From positions 1 to 46,361 of IMG/VR virus record IMGVR_UViG_3300025132_000069: 46,361 nt of DNA. One strand, 5' to 3'. This DNA comes from a virus. The position numbers and the translations under genes were made by a program. The notes under the pieces were generated by a model. The model was not told the origin of the DNA and made no database searches. It was given only the letters and a program-made list of their open reading frames with translations. Every line of letters begins with the position of its first letter. Positions within the stretch are counted from its first letter, which is position 1. Of this stretch, positions 6,334 to 13,359 are shown in pieces.

Positions 6334-6400
6334 ACAAAGTACTCCAACCATATGCTTTGCTTTACAATTTTTTTTTGTCTGTAAGCCTTAACAAAGTTAA
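6334..6400 (+). promoter_or_regulatory. Degenerate palindromic operator copy 7
   Basis: Left arm ACAAAGTA 6334-6341 and core CCATATG 6347-6353 are intact, but the core symmetry breaks (CATATGC) and the right arm is not clear. A second ACAAAGTTA occurs at 6391-6399. No good TATA box is found at the usual offset, so this copy may be decayed or differently regulated. Confidence 0.45.
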
Positions 6401-6425
6401 TTTGTTTAACCCCTTACGGAAGGCT

Positions 6426-6638
6426 ATGACAGATGAGGCGTTAAATCGCGAATTGCTAGAAAAAGCCAATGCAATACTGTCTAGCATACGAGAAGAAATT
6501 AACGATATTAAGGCACATGGGAAGTTAGAGCCTTCTTTAGATAGAAAACTGGTTGCAATAAAATCGGCTACAAAAGAGTTAGCCAATGTTATACTAGATA
6601 AGGTATTTAGACAAACAAGGCTTACAGACTTTAAGTAA
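6426..6638 (+). CDS. Small coiled-coil protein
   Basis: 70 residues starting MTDEALNR, with a GGAAGG ribosome site just upstream. Almost entirely helical with heptad-like leucine and isoleucine spacing (residues about 8-60) and a basic tail. It is the last gene of the palindrome-controlled region. Function unknown. Confidence 0.6.
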   Translation: MTDEALNRELLEKANAILSSIREEINDIKAHGKLEPSLDRKLVAIKSATKELANVILDKVFRQTRLTDFK

Positions 6639-6650
6639 ATAACACTCTTA

Positions 6651-6662
6651 TGATTTTTATAT
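6651..6662 (+). promoter_or_regulatory. Probable late promoter (TATA box without palindrome)
   Basis: TTTTTATATTGG fits an archaeal TATA box, and the ATG at 6678 lies about 20 nt after it. It precedes the unbroken plus-strand series of late genes and lacks the palindrome seen in the early units. Confidence 0.4.
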
Positions 6663-6677
6663 TGGGAATAGGATAAA

Positions 6678-6761
6678 ATGAACGGAAAAAAAATCGCTAG
6701 TGGTAAAAAAATTACCGCCCATTTTTTGAAAAAGAAGGGGGTAAAACATTTTGCCCTTTGA
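6678..6761 (+). CDS. Possible basic leader peptide
   Basis: 27 residues, MNGKKIASGKKI at the start, rich in lysine. A small hairpin (GGTAA/TTACC) lies inside it. Its stop overlaps the TTG start of the next gene. It could be a leader peptide of the late operon or chance; support is position and composition only. Confidence 0.3.
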   Translation: MNGKKIASGKKITAHFLKKKGVKHFAL

Positions 6762-7389
6762 TATTAGTCCGTCATGGTTTGATTTGTTGAAGTTATCAGG
6801 TGCAGATGGCACAGTTAGCCATCTTAGAGGGTACGGTAAGTTCAGTAATACAAGATTATTCCAAGACATACAATCGCCATCTTACAGAGATGGTTTTCTT
6901 TTTCAGTTAGATGGAGGAACTGCTGTTATTGCTAGACCTCATTTTGAAGCACAAGTAAGAAATAAGAATAGAGTAAGGGATGAAACAAAACATCCTCTGC
7001 ATGAGTTAGTAAAGCAAATAGATAAAGTAGGTCAAAAAGGCCGTAACTTCTATTCCTTCGTTTCAGCAGGTGAGAAGGATGCAAATGGTAGAGGTAATGT
7101 AGATGCTATTGTCCGTTACTCGATTCTAGATGGTGGGGATGTTTACATTGATAGTTCTAGTAATCCTAATCTAAAATTAAGTGATATTATAATTAGGGAT
7201 GGTGGAACAAGTACATATGGAGGGGGTTCACCAATTAACATACCTAAAAAGATAATTCGCTTAGACAGTGTTCATGGTTGGGATGAAAGAAACAAAATAA
7301 AAGATTCTGTATTCATAAACTTGTGGCAACCTATTTGGACAGATAGAGAACAATTAATAGATAGGGAAAAAAGATTAGGTGGTAACTGA
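6751..7389 (+). CDS. Tagged late protein of unknown function
   Basis: 212 residues. I accept the TTG start because a GGGGGT site lies 8 bases upstream and no in-frame ATG precedes the conserved segment. Residues 8-14 (SWFDLLK) carry the W-tag shared by about 20 late proteins, here slightly inside the N-terminus. The rest is a mixed strand/helix domain with glycine-rich stretches; no enzyme motif is recognised. It is the first substantial gene of the late operon and overlaps the next start (TGATG). Confidence 0.7.
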   Translation: MPFDISPSWFDLLKLSGADGTVSHLRGYGKFSNTRLFQDIQSPSYRDGFLFQLDGGTAVIARPHFEAQVRNKNRVRDETKHPLHELVKQIDKVGQKGRNFYSFVSAGEKDANGRGNVDAIVRYSILDGGDVYIDSSSNPNLKLSDIIIRDGGTSTYGGGSPINIPKKIIRLDSVHGWDERNKIKDSVFINLWQPIWTDREQLIDREKRLGGN

Positions 7390-7490
7390 TGCAACCTTTT
7401 CTTGATATCTGTTTTACTTGTGAGTGGTTAAGAATAATAGAGTTTTCAAGTAATGGTTGTTTCTGTTCTTATTGTGGGGATTACATATGA
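7389..7490 (+). CDS. Zinc-ribbon micro-protein
   Basis: 33 residues with CFTC at 8-11 and C-x-C-x-x-C near the end (CFCSYCGDY). The CxYCG-[D/E]-Y ending also occurs in the 26-residue protein at 9376. Start and stop overlap both neighbours (TGATG, ATATGA), which supports translation. Metal binding is inferred. Confidence 0.5.
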   Translation: MQPFLDICFTCEWLRIIEFSSNGCFCSYCGDYI

Positions 7491-7762
7491 AACAGTGGCT
7501 AATTAGAAAGATGATTTCCTTCATGGGTAATACCTATGTTTGGTTAGATAAACAACTTGTTCATCCTACTGGCCCAGTTCTAGGATTAAAGATAGATGAT
7601 GATTTTGCTAATATGTCAAGATATGAGTTATGTTGCCATATAGAAGATAAGTTCGGGTTGGAGAGAGATTCCTTTTGGACATTAGAATCAACTCAGAAGA
7701 TAAGGTTCTGTTCTCAAACTGCAAGGAACATACTTACACCAAAGAAAAGGAGGAAGAAATGA
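7487..7762 (+). CDS. Small late protein
   Basis: 91 residues starting MKQWLIRKM; the ATG at 7487 overlaps the previous stop. It ends in a lysine-arginine cluster (KKRRKK). The MKQWLIRK start is only loosely like the W-tag. Two cysteines are adjacent (CC). Function unknown. Confidence 0.6.
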   Translation: MKQWLIRKMISFMGNTYVWLDKQLVHPTGPVLGLKIDDDFANMSRYELCCHIEDKFGLERDSFWTLESTQKIRFCSQTARNILTPKKRRKK

Positions 7763-8319
7763 CTTTTCTAACTAATGCTATTTCTTTTCCTAAAGATTTG
7801 TTTAGAGCAATAACAGATGATTTTGCAGGTTGGGCTAAAAGACAAGTTGTAGAACTTCCTCATTCTTTTACGGCTTACATGATTCCGTATATTCGTGATG
7901 AAATATATAATCTACAAGATGGTAAAATAGGAAGAAACGGTAAGTTCGCTGAATGGGCTAAATCTAACCCGCCATTAGATGATGAGTCTTTCAGACAGTA
8001 TGTTAGAAGAGGCTACAATAAAGTAATGTTAAGCCCACAAGGATTCAAAGACGCAATGGAATATACTGCTAAAAGACACTATGAGAGATTGTTAAACAAA
8101 AGTAAGTTTGATAGTCTTCATCATAGTGCGACTATGCAGGGTTCAGTAAACGCTGATGATGATTCTTGGTTTAACATACTAAGAATGGGAGGGGCAGTTA
8201 CAACTACCGCAACAGGAACATCAGCATTATTCAACAATAAAACAGGAGGGGGAAAAAGGCGTGGTAAAAAGAAAAAGAAACGTGAAAAAGACCAAAGGCG
8301 TTACTTACAAAACAAGTGA
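7759..8319 (+). CDS. Late protein with internal W-tag
   Basis: 186 residues starting MTFLTNAIS, preceded by AGGAGGAAG. The body (residues 1-125) is helical. After an acidic linker, a W-tag copy (DSWFNILRMGG, residues about 133-143) appears, followed by a low-complexity Thr/Ala stretch and a very basic end. Having the tag near the C-terminus and not at the start shows it is a movable peptide. Overlaps the next gene by 59 bases. Confidence 0.65.
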   Translation: MTFLTNAISFPKDLFRAITDDFAGWAKRQVVELPHSFTAYMIPYIRDEIYNLQDGKIGRNGKFAEWAKSNPPLDDESFRQYVRRGYNKVMLSPQGFKDAMEYTAKRHYERLLNKSKFDSLHHSATMQGSVNADDDSWFNILRMGGAVTTTATGTSALFNNKTGGGKRRGKKKKKREKDQRRYLQNK

Positions 8320-9376
8320 TGGCACTGAGATAACTCTCGAAATTGACCGTAAGGCTTTCAGAGATGCTTACAACATTTGGGTTAGAAAAGCAGAAGGTCT
8401 TGTCGGAGACGAAATTGGAGTCGTAAGTCCTGAAGCATCAGGTAAAAACTTGTTATCATTTATTCAAGACCAAGGGGTTGTAGGAAGAGTAAAAGGAAAA
8501 ATGGGAACTAAAATAAAAGGTCAAGGTGGAGTTCAAATATTCAAAGCCCTACAAACAATATTCAATACTGGTATGGTTTTGGAAAAGCAAAAAGAAGCAT
8601 TGAAAAAATTAGATGAAACAATGACTGCTATTCAAGGAACTAATGCTGACCCTAGAAATATTTGGTTTTCAAATCCAACTAATTGGGATGATGATGATGG
8701 AACAGTATTATCAACTAAGAAAGTTTATGGTCATTATAGAACAGACGCATATGAAATAGTTAGAGAACTCAAAGGTGAAGATGTCCCTGCTAAAGAAGGA
8801 TTTTTTAGTGGTAGTAAAGACACAGCAAAACCTCCAATGTGGCAAGCCCTGTATGGTACTGGGAATGACGCACCGTTCAACTCCCCTAGTTTACATACCA
8901 TAATTAAGCAAGCAATAAAAGACTTAGAAGGTACAGCAACTATTGGAAAAGATAACCCAGTACCCATTGATGGAGTAAAGGCTGCAACGACTGCTCTAAC
9001 AATATCAGTTATTAGACAGATAATTGATTCTGCTTTGGATAAAGGCAGGGGTACAACAAAGTCTTTTCCTGATAAAGCGATTCAAAGTGCAATTCAAAAT
9101 CAGCCTTTTGATATTAGAACTGAAAAGGACTCTAAGGCTGTTAAGACTTTGAAAAGGCTAAATATCCCAAACGACATTGAAGAGTGTTGGTTTAAGATAT
9201 CAAGAAGGCAAGTCAAAAGAATGGCTGTCATTCGTGCTAAAGAAAAAGGAATCCCAGTACATTACAAGATGGCAAGTGGAGATGTAGCAAGAAGTCCACT
9301 CAAGTTTGGCGAAAGACCTGAACCTGATGATGAAAAGAAATCATTCGGTAGTTGGCAAGACATGTTGGTGATATAA
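8261..9376 (+). CDS. Late protein with C-terminal W-tag
   Basis: 371 residues. The GTG start follows GGAGGGGG. The N-terminus is basic (VKRKRNVKKTK); the body is mixed and has no recognised motif. The last residues, GSWQDMLVI, match the W-tag consensus and form the extreme C-terminus. The stop overlaps the ATG of the 26-residue gene at 9376 (TAATG). Confidence 0.7.
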   Translation: MVKRKRNVKKTKGVTYKTSDGTEITLEIDRKAFRDAYNIWVRKAEGLVGDEIGVVSPEASGKNLLSFIQDQGVVGRVKGKMGTKIKGQGGVQIFKALQTIFNTGMVLEKQKEALKKLDETMTAIQGTNADPRNIWFSNPTNWDDDDGTVLSTKKVYGHYRTDAYEIVRELKGEDVPAKEGFFSGSKDTAKPPMWQALYGTGNDAPFNSPSLHTIIKQAIKDLEGTATIGKDNPVPIDGVKAATTALTISVIRQIIDSALDKGRGTTKSFPDKAIQSAIQNQPFDIRTEKDSKAVKTLKRLNIPNDIEECWFKISRRQVKRMAVIRAKEKGIPVHYKMASGDVARSPLKFGERPEPDDEKKSFGSWQDMLVI

Positions 9377-9456
9377 TGAAGTGTTGTAGAGGATTGAATA
9401 AGAAAAGTGAGATGGATTGGTCACAAACAATGTGTCCTTATTGTGGTGAATATTAG
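9376..9456 (+). CDS. Zinc-knuckle micro-protein
   Basis: 26 residues: CC near the start, a MDWSQT segment loosely like the W-tag, and a CPYCGEY end. The ending resembles that of the micro-protein at 7389. Its start overlaps the previous stop and its stop abuts the next ATG, typical of real genes in this operon. Confidence 0.45.
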   Translation: MKCCRGLNKKSEMDWSQTMCPYCGEY

Positions 9457-10113
9457 ATGGTAACAAGAAAACGTTGTAGGCTTTGTAATCATGAAGATAG
9501 GGAATCCCTTGAATCTGATTTAGAGACTATGATTTGTACTCCTGATGAGTTAGATATTAAGATGAATTGGCCTAGTGGCACTAGTGCAAGACATCAGAGA
9601 AATCACATGGAAGGTTATGCTGATGCTTCAAACCCAAGATGTAAACTATGTACTTATGAGAATCGTTCAGAAATAGAACAAGAACTTTTCAGTGGAGATA
9701 TGACTCCTGATTTAGCGGCTAAAATTGTTGGTAGTTCAAAGGAGCAAGTTGTTAGGCACATAAAAAATCACACTCAGCCTTTAGTGCAAAAAGCAGCAGC
9801 ACAGATTCTAGCAGTTAAGGAAGTAAATGAAATTGATACTCTTAGTGGGAACATATCTAGACTAGAAGGTAAGTTAGACCAACTCATGGATTCAGATGAT
9901 TTGGATGCTAAGTATATTGATTCACTAACTAAGTTGGCAAAAGAGGTTCGTGAGTCTCTGAAATATCTAATGGAGTTCAAAGGTAAACTTGTACATAAGA
10001 GACAAGACACAATCATTGTTCATCAGATGCAAATTATCAAAGAAGTGTTAGCACAAAACCATCCCGAAGTTTGGTTAGATGTTAGAAAGCAAATGGAGGA
10101 TAAGTTACAATGA
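9457..10113 (+). CDS. Tandem zinc-finger DNA-binding protein
   Basis: 218 residues. Two similar units are visible: CRLC...RHQRNH (residues 7-51) and CKLC...RHIKNH (residues about 62-106), each C-x2-C then about 35 residues then H-x3-H. Each spans a helical stretch resembling a helix-turn-helix (for example DMTPDLAAKIVGSSKEQVVR). The C-terminal half is a coiled coil. Small-terminase and regulator roles both fit; it lies about 6.5 kb before the large terminase, so I cannot choose. Confidence 0.65.
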   Translation: MVTRKRCRLCNHEDRESLESDLETMICTPDELDIKMNWPSGTSARHQRNHMEGYADASNPRCKLCTYENRSEIEQELFSGDMTPDLAAKIVGSSKEQVVRHIKNHTQPLVQKAAAQILAVKEVNEIDTLSGNISRLEGKLDQLMDSDDLDAKYIDSLTKLAKEVRESLKYLMEFKGKLVHKRQDTIIVHQMQIIKEVLAQNHPEVWLDVRKQMEDKLQ

Positions 10114-10478
10114 GATGGAAGAGACAGTTGAAAAAGTCAATAGCGACTGCAACTCGTTCTGCTGTCCTGTGGTCTAATAACGATTACAACATGTATCAGT
10201 TCATGGTCGTGTGGATAAGAGACACTGCTAGGAAACTCGTAAAGGAAGTTGAAGGTGACGGGATGCAGATGGTTAATGTCAAACAGGAAATGATGAATAA
10301 AACTGCACGACGATTATCAGAAGTAATGGCTAACATGGATGGCTTCATGGAGGAGTTAACCGAAAGAGAACCTATGGACAGCCTATCCGATGTAGAATGG
10401 GGTGAAGTTGCAGAGGTGTACGAAGAGGAAGTCAACGAAGCAATTGATGATGCTGACAAATTATTCAGAGGTGATTAG
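10110..10478 (+). CDS. Helical late protein
   Basis: 122 residues starting MRWKRQLKKS, basic at the N-terminus and strongly acidic toward the C-terminus. The MRWKRQLK start recalls the W-tag only weakly. It overlaps the previous gene by 4 bases (ATGA). No family recognised. Confidence 0.65.
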   Translation: MRWKRQLKKSIATATRSAVLWSNNDYNMYQFMVVWIRDTARKLVKEVEGDGMQMVNVKQEMMNKTARRLSEVMANMDGFMEELTEREPMDSLSDVEWGEVAEVYEEEVNEAIDDADKLFRGD

Positions 10479-11123
10479 ATGAGTTGGATGGATATACTAA
10501 AACAGTTAACGCCTATGCAATCAAGGCTAAAGGATATTGCTAGAAGAGAAGGCATAGAAAAGTTTGGCGACAGAACCATGATAATAAGAATAAACAGGAA
10601 AATGGGGGATGATTTTGAGTTAACTCTAAGGTCAAAACGCACTGGTGAAAATAGACGTTCAGTGTATCAGTTCAAGTTTCGTAACGGTGAGTTGTATATG
10701 GCAGAAGGGCCACATTTAGTTTATACTGCATCAATGGGGCAACAAGGAGATGGAGAAGAAGAACTCTATCGTGCTTTCAAACAATCTATCAATAAATTGT
10801 TTATGCCTGTTGGTGCTTCGCCTCAAATAGATATGAGTCCACTCGCAGTTTCGCAAAGAAAGATAAAAGAAAAATACGATGAAGAAAAAAGAAAAAGAGA
10901 AGAAAAGGAGAGGAGGATAAATCAGCAACAGGGGCGGGAAATGTTCAGTGGTGGTTTTAGGAGAATCGTCAGAAAAAGTTGGCTTGATATCATTAAGAGA
11001 ACTGGTAAATCAAAAGGAACTGGTTTACGAGGTAGAGGATACAAGTCTCCTAAAGATTCAACTTCAAGAAGAAAAGAAGATGAGAAGGAGATTTTAGAGC
11101 CTGAGTTGGAGGAGTTACAATGA
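10479..11123 (+). CDS. Late protein with two W-tags
   Basis: 214 residues. It begins MSWMDILKQL, a perfect tag, and carries a second copy (KSWLDIIKRTGK) near residues 167-178, after a highly charged coiled coil (about residues 120-150). The end is basic and glycine-rich and then acidic. Two tags in one chain suggest either bivalent docking or an ancient fusion of two tagged proteins. Stop and next start overlap (ATGA). Confidence 0.7.
   Translation: MSWMDILKQLTPMQSRLKDIARREGIEKFGDRTMIIRINRKMGDDFELTLRSKRTGENRRSVYQFKFRNGELYMAEGPHLVYTASMGQQGDGEEELYRAFKQSINKLFMPVGASPQIDMSPLAVSQRKIKEKYDEEKRKREEKERRINQQQGREMFSGGFRRIVRKSWLDIIKRTGKSKGTGLRGRGYKSPKDSTSRRKEDEKEILEPELEELQ
10941..11123 (+). CDS. Possible internal start giving a short tagged basic protein
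   Basis: An in-frame ATG at 10941 follows GGGGCGGG by 2-3 bases and would yield a 60-residue product with the second W-tag near its N-terminus. The spacing is short, so this is speculative; it would make that tag N-terminal like most others. Confidence 0.25.
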   Translation: MFSGGFRRIVRKSWLDIIKRTGKSKGTGLRGRGYKSPKDSTSRRKEDEKEILEPELEELQ

Positions 11124-11365
11124 GTTGGATGGGTATTCTCAAAAATACACTTATGCGTGAAATATCACTTGCTATTAATAATGGCATATACGATGAATCA
11201 GATTACACAACTGAAAATGCAGATATTTTTCAAAGATTTCTAAGAAGAAAATATAATGATAGTGATATTGTAGTGGAATACATAGAAGATGATAAAGCGT
11301 TTTACATTGATATTAAGGGAACTACATACAAGTTTGATATTGATGGTGATATTACAGAACAATAA
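11120..11365 (+). CDS. Small tagged late protein
   Basis: 81 residues starting MSWMGILKNT, preceded by GGAGGAG. The tag is followed by an acidic domain with alternating strands (residues 45-80). Function unknown; it is one of a run of three adjacent genes that start with the tag. Confidence 0.65.
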   Translation: MSWMGILKNTLMREISLAINNGIYDESDYTTENADIFQRFLRRKYNDSDIVVEYIEDDKAFYIDIKGTTYKFDIDGDITEQ

Positions 11366-11380
11366 TAAGGAGAAGTTACA

Positions 11381-11563
11381 ATGAGTTGGGAAGAAGTACT
11401 AAAGAATACAAAAGATAAATGTCCTAAGTGTGGTACACCATACAAAAACCCTTCTTTTAGATTGTGTATGGAAGATAAATGTGGTCATATTCCTGATGAT
11501 ATGATGGCAACCGAAGAAGAACTTACAGAGGCAGAGAAAAAAACAGGTTTTAAGTTTAGGTGA
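11381..11563 (+). CDS. Small tagged zinc-ribbon protein
   Basis: 60 residues starting MSWEEVLKNT, then a zinc ribbon (CPKCG near 14-18; C-x5-C near 29-34). AGGAG lies upstream of the ATG. Tag plus zinc ribbon in so short a protein suggests a modular build: targeting peptide plus a small cargo domain. Confidence 0.65.
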   Translation: MSWEEVLKNTKDKCPKCGTPYKNPSFRLCMEDKCGHIPDDMMATEEELTEAEKKTGFKFR

Positions 11564-11568
11564 TTAAA

Positions 11569-13359
11569 ATGAATTGGACAGAGATTCTGAAAAGGCGAAC
11601 TCTCAGTGAGAAGATTGTCGCTTCTAGAAAGACAGGTAACTTTGATGAGATACTTGCTAATCATGGTAAGTCTCAGATTAGAAGGGCAATCAATAACTTG
11701 GTAGAAGATGGTTTACCTGAGAAAGCGTTTCAACCTCTGTTAGATAAATTAGGTGCTTCAAAAAAAGATGCTGATTATAAAAGACCTAAAGAAATAAAAA
11801 TGTATGAGGATTTCCTTGCAGGTAATCATAAACCTCTAATCACTTTCTTGGAAGAAGGAACTAGTAAATCCCCTAGTAAGGTTAGTAGGCTACTCAAGTG
11901 GGATGAAGAAAATGGTGAGAAGATATTCAATTATATCAAAGACAAACCTGAACTTTATGGGTATGAAACAAATGGTATAAAATTACAATTACCTTTGACT
12001 TTTGATACTAGTAAATTAGAGGGTTTAGAATATGTTAAGTCTAGTAAACTAGTAGTAACACTCCCTGAGTTTATGAGTCCTGAACAGGCTAAACTATTAC
12101 AAGGTGGAAAGCCGGATAAAGAAATCATTAGAACTGTTTTAGGGAAAGTGTTTGGTCTTGACAAGTATAAGGAAGACGATGTTATATCTGCTCAGAAGTT
12201 AGATGTCTCAACTATATCAGATTCGTTCGCAGTAGATTATCTTAAGATGGTTATCAATTCAATAAGAGGGCAAGCAAGAGAACCGTTCATGCCGAACTTA
12301 ACTGATTTTGAAAATGTTAAGAGTATTAGTAGAGCAATGAAAACAATACAGCGAGAGTTCTTTGGGGCGGAAAAGAGTTCAGCCTCGACTAGTAGAATAT
12401 ATCCTGCTTTAGATTACATATTGAATAACGATACTTTGAATCTAGATGTTGGGTTTGTTAAAACTCAAACTAAGCAGTCTCTACAAGAGAAACAATTTAT
12501 GCAGGACATTAGAGATGGTCTTGTAGACAACGCAGAGATTGTTGCATTGTATAATAAGTTTGTAAAGACTGGGATTGCTAGTAAATATCAACGTGAGAAG
12601 GATAAAGCACCAACTCAAACAAAAGGATACGGCCAATTCAAAACCGCAGTCTATAATGCTGAACTAGGGGAAGAGTATGAAAAGTTAGTTTCTAAAACAC
12701 AAGTTAGAAGATATACTCTAAAGACAGATTTGCGAGATGCACTTGTTGATATAATGGAAGGAAGTTCAACAGAGGCTCAACAAAAATTAGTTAGAGCAGA
12801 GTTAGGTCATATATTTGGTTCTAGGGTTAGACGTGCCGTAAAGAGAATGAGAGTTGGTGATGTTGAGTTTGGAGAACCTGAACAGATATTAGCGGCATTA
12901 AAAGAAATGGAAGAGAAAGCAGAAGGAACTGTTTCTATAACTGACCCACAACGTATTCCAACATTACAATTCTTATTCGAGGATATTGATAATGACCCAA
13001 TTGGTAATTATCTAGGTGAAGTAGGAGACACCCGAAAGAAGTTGAAAGACTTCAAAGTATCATCTAAACAATCATTGCAATTTTCAGATTTAATTACTAT
13101 GGTTTTACAACTAGAAGGTTATCTATTTGAAGATAGAACGTTAGAGTTTGCTATTAGAAAACTAAGAAAGAATAGAACTGATGAAGGAATAGAGAAGTTC
13201 AAACAATCATTACAAGAAACTTATTCCAAAGTTCATGAAGAACTGCTAAAGAGAATAAAAGAGAAAATGTCTGAGGTTATGGAAAAACCAATCCTACATA
13301 ATAAAAAGGGAGCAGTACAACCGTACAACTGGATTGCTAGTGAAGGGGGCAGAGCATGA
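11569..13359 (+). CDS. Large tagged late protein
   Basis: 596 residues starting MNWTEILKRR. I take the ATG at 11569 because GGTGA lies 6 bases upstream and it puts the tag at the N-terminus. The rest is highly charged and helical, without recognised motifs. Size and composition resemble internal virion or head proteins, but that is inference. It overlaps the next gene by 4 bases. Confidence 0.7.
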   Translation: MNWTEILKRRTLSEKIVASRKTGNFDEILANHGKSQIRRAINNLVEDGLPEKAFQPLLDKLGASKKDADYKRPKEIKMYEDFLAGNHKPLITFLEEGTSKSPSKVSRLLKWDEENGEKIFNYIKDKPELYGYETNGIKLQLPLTFDTSKLEGLEYVKSSKLVVTLPEFMSPEQAKLLQGGKPDKEIIRTVLGKVFGLDKYKEDDVISAQKLDVSTISDSFAVDYLKMVINSIRGQAREPFMPNLTDFENVKSISRAMKTIQREFFGAEKSSASTSRIYPALDYILNNDTLNLDVGFVKTQTKQSLQEKQFMQDIRDGLVDNAEIVALYNKFVKTGIASKYQREKDKAPTQTKGYGQFKTAVYNAELGEEYEKLVSKTQVRRYTLKTDLRDALVDIMEGSSTEAQQKLVRAELGHIFGSRVRRAVKRMRVGDVEFGEPEQILAALKEMEEKAEGTVSITDPQRIPTLQFLFEDIDNDPIGNYLGEVGDTRKKLKDFKVSSKQSLQFSDLITMVLQLEGYLFEDRTLEFAIRKLRKNRTDEGIEKFKQSLQETYSKVHEELLKRIKEKMSEVMEKPILHNKKGAVQPYNWIASEGGRA

